This document shows, piece by piece, positions 15,441 to 24,304 of a stretch of 64,000 nucleotides of DNA. The DNA comes from Paraflavitalea sp. CAU 1676 (GTDB lineage: Bacteria > Bacteroidota > Bacteroidia > Chitinophagales > Chitinophagaceae): the NCBI RefSeq assembly GCF_029223285.1, contig NZ_JARHUJ010000006.1, positions 248,001-312,000 of the forward strand. Reading direction: 5' to 3'. The position numbers and the translations under genes are program-made. The first letter of the stretch is position 1. The number at the start of each line of letters is the position of its first letter. Under the pieces are notes generated by a model, which was not told where the DNA came from, made no database searches, and was given only the letters and a program-made list of their open reading frames with translations.

Positions 15441-16007
15441 TTAGGACTTCACCAAAAAGAAAACAAACAGGTAGATCCACAACAGGTCTACAAAGTGCCA
15501 GTAGGTACTTATTACCTCTACCGGTACGGAGTTGTAGTTCCTGATCTTCGAACTGAACGCTTTTAAGAACATGATCAGCAAAGCGATGGCGCCGCCCAGC
15601 ACGTGGAGGGCATGCAATCCGAAGATGATGTACAGGAACTGACCTGCGCCCGATCCGCCTTCCAGCTTTACACCCGATTGGAACAGCTGCTTGAAGCCGA
15701 TGATCTGCATCGCGATGAACACGACGCCTAAAACGGCCGTCAGCGTCAGCAGGCTACGGTATTGTTGCATGCTGCGTTCCTTGAATGCCTTGAGCGCGAT
15801 CTGCATCGTCAGGCTGCTGATCAGGATCACTCCCGTGGAATAATAAAAGATCTTAGGCACCACTACCGTGCTCCATCCTGGCTGCTCACCTTTCACGATA
15901 TAGGCGCTGGTTAACCCGGCAAACATCATTATGATACTGCCGATCGCAATCCACAAGGTAAACTTGTGGGGATGGATTTTTTGTGGGCTCGAACTCACGA
16001 TATTCAT
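15441..16007 (-). CDS. Second cytochrome c oxidase subunit III-family protein
   Basis: 188 aa with five predicted helices. The start HKFTLWIAIGSIIMMFAGLTSAYIV, the middle FLYIIFGLHALHVLGGAIALLI and the end VISTYWHFVDLLWIYLFVFFLVKS place it in the subunit III superfamily. It is shorter than the neighbour encoded at 14662-15336 and lacks its long loop, but both keep the WHFVDLxW terminal motif. In related genomes the pair sits in the same order, so I infer two parts of one complex instead of a redundant copy. Confidence 0.87.
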   Translation of the reverse strand: MNIVSSSPQKIHPHKFTLWIAIGSIIMMFAGLTSAYIVKGEQPGWSTVVVPKIFYYSTGVILISSLTMQIALKAFKERSMQQYRSLLTLTAVLGVVFIAMQIIGFKQLFQSGVKLEGGSGAGQFLYIIFGLHALHVLGGAIALLIMFLKAFSSKIRNYNSVPVEVISTYWHFVDLLWIYLFVFFLVKS

Positions 16008-16078
16008 TCTAAATCAGTTCTATATAATAATCTGTTTCACAAAATCCTGCACACGTACGTCAATTACTGACTTATTGT

Positions 16079-16981
16079 TTACAACTTGTCTGCCAGCAGG
16101 GCCAGTAACACGATGGGCAGGTAAATATAGCTGCTGAACATCACCCTTCTGGCTGCTTTTACTTCCATTTCGCGGTAAAGCCTCACGCTTTGCCAGGTCA
16201 TGAAAATATTGGCGGCTACTATGATCCAGAAACTGATCATTCCGCTCATGCCTATCAGGTAGGGCAATATGCCTACCGGAATAAGGACCAGCGAATAGAT
16301 GATCGACTGGACGGCTGAATATCTTCCCGGACCTTCTACGGAAGGCATTAGCTTGAAGCCGGCCTTGCTGTAGTCGTTGTGCGAAATCCAGGCGATGGCC
16401 CAGAAATGCGGGAACTGCCAAAAGAACTGGATGGCAAAAAGCACCCATCCACCGGCACTAAGGTCATCCTGCCCTGCTGCCCATCCGATGAGACATGGTA
16501 AACCACCAGGAACCGCTCCGAGGAGCACGGCGATGGCGCTTACCTTTTTCAAAGGTGTGTACATAAAAGCATAAATGAACCAGCTTACCAAGGCCACCGC
16601 AGCCGACAGGATGTTGAAGTAATAAGCCAGGATCACTACACCCGCTATGAGGGTAATGATGGCAAAGGCCCAACCTTCAGCAACACTCATTCGTCCGGAA
16701 GCAACCGGCCGTTTGGCCGTCCGCTTCATCATGGCATCGGTATCGCGTTCCACCACCTGGTTTACTGCGTTGGCGCTGCCTGTTACGAGCATACCGCCTA
16801 CGAACAACCAAATGATCATGGCCCAGTCGAATTCAACCACTTTAGGCGCCAGCAGGTAACTGATCACTGCAGAAAACACTACCATGAAGCTGAGGCTGAA
16901 CTTAATCAGCATCATATAGTCGCGTACCTTACCGGCTATTGTAAAAGAACTGGTTTGCTTCACGGTTTCCTGCTGCGTCAT
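16079..16981 (-). CDS. ctaB: Protoheme IX farnesyltransferase (heme O synthase)
   Basis: Integral membrane UbiA-family prenyltransferase that converts heme B to heme O, the precursor of heme A for this oxidase. 300 aa from ATG 16981 (MTQQETVKQ); an upstream in-frame extension to 17035 touches the ctaD stop and lacks family similarity. The first Asp-rich site is NQVVERDTDAMMKRTAKRP; the second lies near HFWAIAWISHNDYSKAGFKLM. About eight or nine membrane helices. It lies between ctaD and the first subunit III gene, as in many oxidase operons. Heme A synthase (CtaA) is not in the window. Confidence 0.92.
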   Translation of the reverse strand: MTQQETVKQTSSFTIAGKVRDYMMLIKFSLSFMVVFSAVISYLLAPKVVEFDWAMIIWLFVGGMLVTGSANAVNQVVERDTDAMMKRTAKRPVASGRMSVAEGWAFAIITLIAGVVILAYYFNILSAAVALVSWFIYAFMYTPLKKVSAIAVLLGAVPGGLPCLIGWAAGQDDLSAGGWVLFAIQFFWQFPHFWAIAWISHNDYSKAGFKLMPSVEGPGRYSAVQSIIYSLVLIPVGILPYLIGMSGMISFWIIVAANIFMTWQSVRLYREMEVKAARRVMFSSYIYLPIVLLALLADKL

Positions 16982-17034
16982 TAGAAAATATTTAGACAGT
17001 GCAGGGCCGGGTTTGCGGGCCCTGCACCGCAACA

Positions 17035-18855
17035 TTAATGATGGCTCTCATTGGGGCCGATAGGCTCCGTCTGAGGGATGAAGTCACGACCGTCTTTGCT
17101 ATAGTCATAAGCCCAACGGTGTACTTCGGGAATTTCGCCAGGCCAGTTACCGTGTCCGGGCCTGATGGGGGTAGTCCACTCGAGGGTAGTTGCACCCCAT
17201 GGGTTCGGCTTGGTTAATTTTCTACCCTTGAAGATAGAATAGAAGAAGTTGAAGATGAACAGCAACTGAACCGCGAATACGATGATCGCCACAGTAGAGA
17301 TGAACTTGTTCAGCTCAGCAAACTGCTTGAACGACTCCCAGCCGGTGTAATCGAGGTAACGGCGGGGCATACCAGCCAAACCTTCATAGTGCATTGGCCA
17401 GAAGATCAGGTAGGCGCCGGCCAGGGTTACCCAGAAGTGGATATAGGCCATAGTATTGTTCATGAAGCGACCATACATTTTGGGGAACCAGTGGTAGATA
17501 CCGGCAAACATCCCAAAGAACGCAGATACACCCATTACAATGTGGAAGTGCGCAATCACGAAATAAGTATCATGCAGGTGAATATCAAGGGTAGAGTTAC
17601 CCAGGAAGATACCTGTAAGACCACCGGAGATGAACAGGCTCACAAAACCGAGCGCGAACATCATACCAGGCGTGAACTTGATATTAGCCTTCCAGATCGT
17701 GGTCAGCCAGTTGAACACCTTGATGGCTGATGGTACAGCGATCAGCAGGGTGAGCAATACGAATACTGAACCGAGGAAGGGGTTGAGACCAGTTACGAAC
17801 ATGTGGTGCGCCCATACCAGGAAGGCCAGGATGGTGATCGCAAACATAGAACCAACCATCGCCATATAACCAAAGATCGGCTTACGGGCGTTGATAGAGA
17901 TGATCTCAGAAGCCATACCCATCGCTGGCAACAGGATGATGTATACTTCGGGGTGACCGAGGAACCAGAACAAGTGCTGGAAGAGGATGGCACTACCACC
18001 TTCGTTAGGCAGGGCTGTTTTGGTTGCGGCAATATAGATATCAGACAGGTAGAAGCTGGTTCCACCATGACGATCGAACAACAGGAGGATGAAACCCGAC
18101 AACAGTACAGGGAATGAAAGTACACCCAGTACGGCCGTGAAGAACAGGGCCCACATGGTCAAAGGCATTCTTGTCATAGACATACCCTTGGTACGCATGT
18201 TCAATACAGTAGAGATATAGTTCAAACCACCGAGCAAAGAAGATACTACGAACATGGCCATCGCTGTGATCCAGAGGTCCATCCCGGTCTTTGAACCTGG
18301 TGAAGCATCACCCAGGGCGCTCAGTGGAGGATAAGCTGTCCAGCCACCGCTGAAAGGACCAGTTTGGATAAACAAAGAAGAGATCATCACGATGCTACCA
18401 CCGAAGAAGAACCAGTAAGACAGCATGTTCATGAAGGGCGAAGCCATGTCACGTGCACCGATCTGCAGGGGAATGAGGAAGTTCGCGAAGGTACCGCTCA
18501 AACCACCGGTCAGTACGAAGAACACGAGTACAGTACCGTGCATCGTTACCAGTGCATAGTAGTTTTCAGCGCTGATCTTTCCGCCTTTGGCCCAACGGCC
18601 CAGGATATCTTCCAGCCAGGGGAAGGTTTGGTCGGGATAGCCCAATTGCAAACGGAACAGTACAGACATCAGGCCACCAATGACAGCCCATATCATACCC
18701 GTAATCAGGAACTGTTTAGCGATCATCTTGTGATCCTGGCTGAATACGTATTTGGTGATAAAGGTCTCTTTATGATGGTGTACATGATGCTCATCGTGAT
18801 GCACATCGTGCGTGGTGACTACCTCAGGATGCCCGTGCAATGCTTCGTTGCTCAT
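17035..18855 (-). CDS. ctaD: Cytochrome c oxidase subunit I (A1-type heme-copper oxidase)
   Basis: 606-aa catalytic subunit carrying heme a, heme a3 and CuB. Twelve membrane helices are evident. The motif WFLGHPEVYIILLPAMG provides a CuB His, the D-channel Glu of A1-type oxidases and the cross-linked Tyr. WAHHMF holds the two further CuB histidines, and HDTYFVIAHFHIVMG holds the heme ligands. The N-terminus (residues 1-31) is very His-rich. Proton-pumping menaquinol-linked respiration is the expected role. It is preceded by ctaC by 75 bp and followed by ctaB. Confidence 0.96.
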   Translation of the reverse strand: MSNEALHGHPEVVTTHDVHHDEHHVHHHKETFITKYVFSQDHKMIAKQFLITGMIWAVIGGLMSVLFRLQLGYPDQTFPWLEDILGRWAKGGKISAENYYALVTMHGTVLVFFVLTGGLSGTFANFLIPLQIGARDMASPFMNMLSYWFFFGGSIVMISSLFIQTGPFSGGWTAYPPLSALGDASPGSKTGMDLWITAMAMFVVSSLLGGLNYISTVLNMRTKGMSMTRMPLTMWALFFTAVLGVLSFPVLLSGFILLLFDRHGGTSFYLSDIYIAATKTALPNEGGSAILFQHLFWFLGHPEVYIILLPAMGMASEIISINARKPIFGYMAMVGSMFAITILAFLVWAHHMFVTGLNPFLGSVFVLLTLLIAVPSAIKVFNWLTTIWKANIKFTPGMMFALGFVSLFISGGLTGIFLGNSTLDIHLHDTYFVIAHFHIVMGVSAFFGMFAGIYHWFPKMYGRFMNNTMAYIHFWVTLAGAYLIFWPMHYEGLAGMPRRYLDYTGWESFKQFAELNKFISTVAIIVFAVQLLFIFNFFYSIFKGRKLTKPNPWGATTLEWTTPIRPGHGNWPGEIPEVHRWAYDYSKDGRDFIPQTEPIGPNESHH

Positions 18856-18930
18856 GATAAATTATTTATTCGATGTTAATGCTGTTTCGTTTCTTCACAA
18901 GGTCATTATTTATGACCGCTGGCTACTGTT

Positions 18931-20055
18931 TTAAGGGTGTCTTTGTGTGCTAGCTGCGCTGTCTGCTACCGGAGCGGCAGGCTGAGCAAGTGTTGCCACC
19001 GTTTCGGGGAAGGCAAGTGCATAAGCAGGCTTTTGCTTGGCTTTCCACAAAATGAACTCTTCGGGAGTAACCACCTTGATAATACCTCTCATAGCGTAGT
19101 GGCTGTTACCGCACATCTGATCGCAGGAGATCTCATACTCAAACTTGGGGTTGTTGGTGATCTTCTTCATTTCATCAGTAGTATACTGAGGCGTGAACCA
19201 CATGGTGGTAGGTGTACCGGGCACCGCATCCATCTTCAAACGGAAGTGCGACAAGCCTACGTCATGGATCACGTCACGGGAATTGATGATCAGCTTTACC
19301 GCTTTGCCCTTCACGAGGTACATAGCTGTATTGTCTACGAGATCATCAAATCCTTGCGGATCAGCTTTCAGTTTCGCTTCGCCAACAGGGTTGTTATGCC
19401 TGTCTTTCTTAATGATCGTGGTATCTCTCCAGATCAGACCCAGCTGGTTACCAGTAGCCTCGTCGATATTGCGATAGTATTTTTTACCAAACTCACCATC
19501 CTTACCTGGGTAACGATAGATCCAACCGAATTGCTTTCCGGTGATCTCTACCTGCATAGCATCGGCAGGAGCTTCACCTGTCATACGGAACCAATAGAAC
19601 AATCCGAAACCTACCAGGATACAGAGTGCGATAGCAGGTACCGTAGTCCACAGTACTTCCAATTTGTTATTGTGGGGATAGAAGAATGCCTGTCTTTTTT
19701 CGCTGTGCTGGTATTTGTAAGCAAACCAGAACAGGAGGATCTGTGTGATCAGGAACACAATGCCGGTGATGGCGATGGTGATCATCAACATCGTGTCGAT
19801 GTTCTTACCATGCTCGGAGGCAGCGGGGTAAGGCATCAGCGTCTTGGGATACAGGGCTTTGTTACACCACCATACACCAATCAGTCCCAATACCAGGAAC
19901 ACTACCATCAAAAACGCATTGATCCTGTTGTTTTGCTCGAAAGCCTTCTTCTCTCCTTTCAGCACAGATACATACTCACTGGCCTTGGCAATCTGAAACG
20001 TGATCAGAAAGCCGAGGATGAGAATCGCTAACAGAAGTATTCCAGTAGTTGTCAT
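18931..20055 (-). CDS. ctaC: Cytochrome c oxidase subunit II
   Basis: 374 aa. Three hydrophobic segments occur near residues 3-24, 45-65 and 90-112, with a fourth at about 135-155, one or two more than the canonical pair. The periplasmic CuA domain has HDVGLSHFRLKMDAVPG and YEISCDQMCGNSHYAM, giving two Cys, two His and Met ligands. There is no CxxCH, so this is an aa3 subunit II without fused cytochrome c; electrons must come from ActE or a separate carrier. The C-terminus is Ala/Pro-rich. It is placed between actF and ctaD in one operon. Confidence 0.94.
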   Translation of the reverse strand: MTTTGILLLAILILGFLITFQIAKASEYVSVLKGEKKAFEQNNRINAFLMVVFLVLGLIGVWWCNKALYPKTLMPYPAASEHGKNIDTMLMITIAITGIVFLITQILLFWFAYKYQHSEKRQAFFYPHNNKLEVLWTTVPAIALCILVGFGLFYWFRMTGEAPADAMQVEITGKQFGWIYRYPGKDGEFGKKYYRNIDEATGNQLGLIWRDTTIIKKDRHNNPVGEAKLKADPQGFDDLVDNTAMYLVKGKAVKLIINSRDVIHDVGLSHFRLKMDAVPGTPTTMWFTPQYTTDEMKKITNNPKFEYEISCDQMCGNSHYAMRGIIKVVTPEEFILWKAKQKPAYALAFPETVATLAQPAAPVADSAASTQRHP

Positions 20056-20128
20056 GATCTATCAATATATTTAATTCAGACCTATCAAAGTTTTTAAGCT
20101 ATTGAACTTTACACACGACCAGCCACGC

Positions 20129-21361
20129 TTAGGTATGGTGTATGATACTTTCTTTCGTGAACGGGTGGTTCTTCGCTACCAACGGTGTCTTGCTCATAGC
20201 ATTACCAACGCTGTTCATGATGATACCGATGAAACCGGCTGCAATACCCAGGCTGAGTACGAACATTCCCTTATTTACATGTGTAGGATCGATGCTCGCA
20301 AAGATCATCTGGTAGAAGTCGAGCCAGTGGCCGAAAATGATCACCACCGCCATAAACACCATAGAAGCATAGTTCCGTTTAGCTCCGCGACGCATCAGCA
20401 GCAGCAGCGGCGCCAGGAAGTTGATGACAAAGCTGAGCCAGAAAATACCACTATAGGGACCTGAATCATGGCCTTGTGCAGAAATACGGGACTTGAAGTA
20501 AACTGTTTCTTCAGGAATGTTCGCATACCAGATCAGCATATACTGAGAGAACCACAGGTATGTCCAGAAGATAGAGAAGGCAAACATGAATTTACCAATA
20601 TCATGCAGGTGCTCGTTGTTGGTGTATTCGAGATAACCTTTGTTCTTCATGTAGATCACGAAGAGGGCAATCAATGCCATACCCGATACGAAGGTAGAGG
20701 CGAAGGTGTACCAGCTGTACATGGTAGAATACCAGTGTGCATCGATACTCATGAGCCAGAACCAGGGCAAGGTCGACATGGTGGTAAGACCAAACCAGGC
20801 GATGAACACAGAAGCCCAAACAGTATTCTTGAAGATATACTTACGGCCTGCTTCTGCATTAGGCAGCGGGTTGTTGTCGAGTTCCTGAGAGAGGGCGCGC
20901 ATTTTACGACCCAATACGATCCACAATACAATGGTCAGTAAAGTGAATGTTATATAAAAAGGAGTGTTGAGGAACCCCTTCTTGAACTCGAGGATCTTAT
21001 CTCCATCGGGATGCTGCCAGTGATAAAAATGGGTAGGCAACAAAACGATCAGCAAGCAAACGACGGCGGTAATAATACCGATAGGCACTACTGCTGTTGA
21101 AATAGCTTCAGGAACCCTCCTGAACGACATTTGCCAGCCGCCCATAGCGAGCGTAGTAGCACAAATAAAGAACATGGAGGCATTAACTACCAGCAGGAAG
21201 AATGCACTGTTTTGCAGCAGGGCGCCCCAAAACAACTGCGGGTGTTCCCCTCTTCCATAAGCGATATATGCAATGATCACTGACAATGCACCTACTCCAA
21301 TCAAACCGGCAGACCAGGTCTTATATCGCTTGGGTATTTCGAAAAATTCTCTTGAAGCCAT
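20129..21361 (-). CDS. actF: Alternative complex III subunit ActF
   Basis: 410-aa integral membrane subunit with about ten helices, paralogous in fold to part of ActC and complex-I-like quinone modules. Features are FWGALLQNSAFFLLVVNAS, FGLTTMSTLPWFWLMSIDAHWYSTMYSWYTFAS and FWTYLWFSQYMLIWYANIPEE, all recognisable for ActF. It helps form the membrane part of the menaquinol:cytochrome c oxidoreductase. The start MASREFFEIP at 21361 was chosen over an upstream TTG. The gene lies 35 bp after actE and 73 bp before ctaC. Confidence 0.92.
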   Translation of the reverse strand: MASREFFEIPKRYKTWSAGLIGVGALSVIIAYIAYGRGEHPQLFWGALLQNSAFFLLVVNASMFFICATTLAMGGWQMSFRRVPEAISTAVVPIGIITAVVCLLIVLLPTHFYHWQHPDGDKILEFKKGFLNTPFYITFTLLTIVLWIVLGRKMRALSQELDNNPLPNAEAGRKYIFKNTVWASVFIAWFGLTTMSTLPWFWLMSIDAHWYSTMYSWYTFASTFVSGMALIALFVIYMKNKGYLEYTNNEHLHDIGKFMFAFSIFWTYLWFSQYMLIWYANIPEETVYFKSRISAQGHDSGPYSGIFWLSFVINFLAPLLLLMRRGAKRNYASMVFMAVVIIFGHWLDFYQMIFASIDPTHVNKGMFVLSLGIAAGFIGIIMNSVGNAMSKTPLVAKNHPFTKESIIHHT

Positions 21362-21396
21362 TATCAACTATTTATAAGTTCAGTATCTCGTATCAG

Positions 21397-22062
21397 TTAT
21401 TTTTTTGCGGTTGTATCAACAGCTGGTTTAGCGGCAGCAGAATCTGCAGCTGCGGGTGCAGCAGCACCACCTGCTCCGGCCTGCTTGGCTTTGATGTACT
21501 GGATCACCATCCAGCGTTGAGTAGTGCTCAGCTGTGAAGCGTAGCTACCCATTTGGCCTTTACCATAAGTTACAGAGTAGAACATTTGGCCGGCAGGCAT
21601 GTTAACATAAGTTGGGTTTCCAACCAGGTTGGCAGGTGCGGCCGCATAAGGACCTTCAGAACCGTCGGTCCTGGTGTGCAGTACACCCTTTCCGTCCAAT
21701 CCTGCGCCATGGCAGATACCACAGTTCACCAGGTACAGGCGCTCAGCTTCTTTAGACTGTGTCTCGCTCATTTTGGGCAGCGGATTGGCAACTTGCTTAG
21801 ACAGTTCGTAGTTGACCAGTTCGCCTTGTTTATCCTGTGCGATGGGGAAAGGCAGCAATTCGCCTCTCTTTACAGTTCCCGGAACGGGCATGGCATTGTA
21901 ATTAATACCTTGTGCGTGCAGGGTATCGAGAGAAGTGTAGGTTTCAATAGCACGGCTATAAGCCATATCTGGCATATAAACCTTACCGGGGCTTCTCCTT
22001 GTATCGCCGCAACTCCAGGCTACCAGGGCTACTAAAACAACTATGATTGATAATTTTTTCAT
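21397..22062 (-). CDS. actE: Alternative complex III subunit ActE, monoheme cytochrome c lipoprotein
   Basis: 221 aa. Signal peptide with lipobox ending ALVAWSC (Cys18), then a cytochrome c domain with a single heme site NCGICHGAGLDGKG (Cys114, Cys117, His118); an axial Met is likely in the MPAGQMF or GKGQMGSY segments. ActE takes electrons from the multiheme ActA and hands them to the oxidase or a soluble cytochrome. The C-terminal 35 residues are Ala-rich and probably unstructured. Spacing to actD is 19 bp. Confidence 0.93.
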   Translation of the reverse strand: MKKLSIIVVLVALVAWSCGDTRRSPGKVYMPDMAYSRAIETYTSLDTLHAQGINYNAMPVPGTVKRGELLPFPIAQDKQGELVNYELSKQVANPLPKMSETQSKEAERLYLVNCGICHGAGLDGKGVLHTRTDGSEGPYAAAPANLVGNPTYVNMPAGQMFYSVTYGKGQMGSYASQLSTTQRWMVIQYIKAKQAGAGGAAAPAAADSAAAKPAVDTTAKK

Positions 22063-22081
22063 CGTACTGAATATTCAGGGA

Positions 22082-22675
22082 TTATGCTGTAACAGTTTCC
22101 GTTTTGTCTGCAATAAGTTTTTGTTCCTTGTCATAGGTACCCAGCCACCAGCCGGTTTCGGCGTGTTGGATATTCACTTCAGTACCGCCCGCAGCAGACA
22201 GGAATGAGCTTACTTCGGCGTCATTGGTTTTGCCGTTGCACTCGATCACCATGACAAACTTGTCGTCGGTAGCCCGCAGGTGGAAGTGATGCTTCTTTAC
22301 GAAGGGGGCCAACTGGCAGAGGTAACAGAAGGTCAACACCATACCTACGGCAGCCATCAATACGGTAAACTCGAAGGTGATGGGAATCCACGCTGGTAAT
22401 GCCAGGTGGGGCTTACCACCGATGTTCAGCGGCCAATCTTTGGTAAAGATCCAGGAAATGCTGCTCAACGCGATGGTTGTACCGGTGATGCCGTACACGA
22501 AACCCGCCGTATGCAGGCTGGTATCACGCAGGCCCATGGCTGTGTCCAGACCGTGGATAGGCATTGGTGTATATACGTCGTGCAGCTTATAACCGGCTTT
22601 ACGTACTTGCTTTACTGCCTTGAACAGTACATCCTCCTCATCGAAGCAAGCCACTACAAATTTTTTAACCGCCAT
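22082..22675 (-). CDS. actD: Alternative complex III subunit ActD (DUF3341)
   Basis: 197 aa. The N-terminal cytosolic part (FVVACFDEEDVLFKAVKQVRKAGYKLHDVYTPMPIHG) is the DUF3341 signature; two membrane helices follow (about residues 68-92 and 100-125), then a C-terminal soluble domain with VIECNGKTNDAEV. In the ACIII structures ActD anchors near ActC and ActF at the cytoplasmic side with no cofactor. Position between actC and actE is the standard order. Confidence 0.92.
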   Translation of the reverse strand: MAVKKFVVACFDEEDVLFKAVKQVRKAGYKLHDVYTPMPIHGLDTAMGLRDTSLHTAGFVYGITGTTIALSSISWIFTKDWPLNIGGKPHLALPAWIPITFEFTVLMAAVGMVLTFCYLCQLAPFVKKHHFHLRATDDKFVMVIECNGKTNDAEVSSFLSAAGGTEVNIQHAETGWWLGTYDKEQKLIADKTETVTA

Positions 22676-22768
22676 ATAAGAATTTTAATATTTCTTTTAT
22701 CTCAAAATCTGATTGCTTAATACCGTACCGGTTCTTCAAACACCGGCCGGGTTATTACACGCTACCGA

Positions 22769-24217
22769 TTAGTGGTGTGCGTGTTGGGTTTCGTGGAAAT
22801 ACTCATCGGTATCTTTCGCCTCTACGGCCACAGCCTTCTGCTTGTAGCTTTCGCCCGATTTCTTCAGGATATGCTTGATCTCAGCGATCGCGATAACCGG
22901 GAAGAATTTAGAGAACAGGAAGTAACAGGTAAAGAACAAACCGAATGTACCCAGGTAGAACCCTACTTCCCAAATGGTGGGGCGATAGTAGGTAGCCCAG
23001 CTACTGGGGATATAATCACGGTAGATAGAGGTTACGATGATCACAAAACGCTCGAACCACATACCGATGTTTACGATCACAGACATGAAGAAGGTAACCA
23101 CGATATTCCTTCTCATTTTGCGGAACCAGAAGATCTGCGGAGAGATCACGTTACAACCCATCATCAGCCAGTAGCTCCAGCCGTAGGGGCTCAGCAGGTT
23201 CAACCTGTTCTGGAAGAAGGCCCAGTTTTCGTATTTATTGGCACCATACCAGGAGATGAACAGCTCGGTGAGGTAGGCGATACCTACGATTGAACCGGTC
23301 AGTACAATTACCTTGTTCATCACTTCGATGTGTTCCATGGTGATATAGTCTTCCAGTTTCAACACCTTACGTGTTACCAGCAACAGCGTCTGCACCATCG
23401 CGAATCCGGAGAAGATCGCACCCGCTACGAAGTAGGGAGGGAAGATGGTCGTGTGCCAGCCGGGAATTACGGAGGTGGCGAAGTCAAAAGATACGATCGT
23501 GTGTACAGACAATACCAGTGGCGTACTCAAACCAGCCAGTACCAGTGACAAACTTTCGTGGCGTTGCCAGTGCTTGGTAGAACCGGTCCAGCCGAAAGAA
23601 AGCACACCATACATTTTCTTTCTCCATTTCAATTTGGCACGGTCACGAATGGTAGCCAGATCAGGAATAAGACCAGAGTACCAGAACAACAGTGACACGG
23701 TAAAGTAAGTAGAGATCGCGAATACGTCCCACAACAGCGGAGAGTTGAAGTTAACCCAGAGCGGACCGCGGGTGTTGGGGTAAGGCAGTACGAAGAAGGC
23801 CATCCACACACGACCCATGTGCCAGATCGGGAACTGACCCGCACACATTACCGCAAAGATGGTCATCGCTTCCGCAGCACGGTTTACACCGGTACGCCAG
23901 CCCTGACGGAACAGTAAGAGGATCGCGGAGATCAGGGTACCGGCGTGACCGATACCTACCCACCACACGAAGTTGGTGATATCCCAACCCCATCCGATGG
24001 TTTTGTTAAGGTTCCACTGACCCACCCCGTACGTTACTTCACGATAGATGGAGTAAACACCGAACAACAACAGGATCACGGAGATGATGAAGCCGATCCA
24101 CCAGCTGCGCGTTGGCGGCGCCTCAATAGGACGTACTATATCTTCCGTTACCTGGTGATACGTCTTGGTGCCATCCACCAATGGGGCTCTTACTAACGAT
24201 TCGTACTTTGATGCCAT
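22769..24217 (-). CDS. actC: Alternative complex III subunit ActC (NrfD-like quinol-binding)
   Basis: 482-aa polytopic membrane protein of the NrfD/PsrC family with about ten helices. Diagnostic parts are VWWVGIGHAGTLISAILLLFRQGWRTGVNRAAEAMT and the HMGRVWMAFFVLPYPN segment. ActC is the site where menaquinol is oxidised and probably contributes to proton translocation. It follows actB by 87 bp. The C-terminus is His/Lys-rich. Confidence 0.94.
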   Translation of the reverse strand: MASKYESLVRAPLVDGTKTYHQVTEDIVRPIEAPPTRSWWIGFIISVILLLFGVYSIYREVTYGVGQWNLNKTIGWGWDITNFVWWVGIGHAGTLISAILLLFRQGWRTGVNRAAEAMTIFAVMCAGQFPIWHMGRVWMAFFVLPYPNTRGPLWVNFNSPLLWDVFAISTYFTVSLLFWYSGLIPDLATIRDRAKLKWRKKMYGVLSFGWTGSTKHWQRHESLSLVLAGLSTPLVLSVHTIVSFDFATSVIPGWHTTIFPPYFVAGAIFSGFAMVQTLLLVTRKVLKLEDYITMEHIEVMNKVIVLTGSIVGIAYLTELFISWYGANKYENWAFFQNRLNLLSPYGWSYWLMMGCNVISPQIFWFRKMRRNIVVTFFMSVIVNIGMWFERFVIIVTSIYRDYIPSSWATYYRPTIWEVGFYLGTFGLFFTCYFLFSKFFPVIAIAEIKHILKKSGESYKQKAVAVEAKDTDEYFHETQHAHH

Positions 24218-24304
24218 GTTTATTAGCTTTTAGCTATCAGCTTTTAGGCTTTAGCTGAAAATTTTTAGTTATTTGACCTTATCTACGCTTCAGATTCAAT
24301 TTGC

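Noticed and set aside
18931-20055. caa3-type subunit II with fused cytochrome c
   Set aside because: No CxxCH heme motif occurs in the protein; only the CuA site is present.
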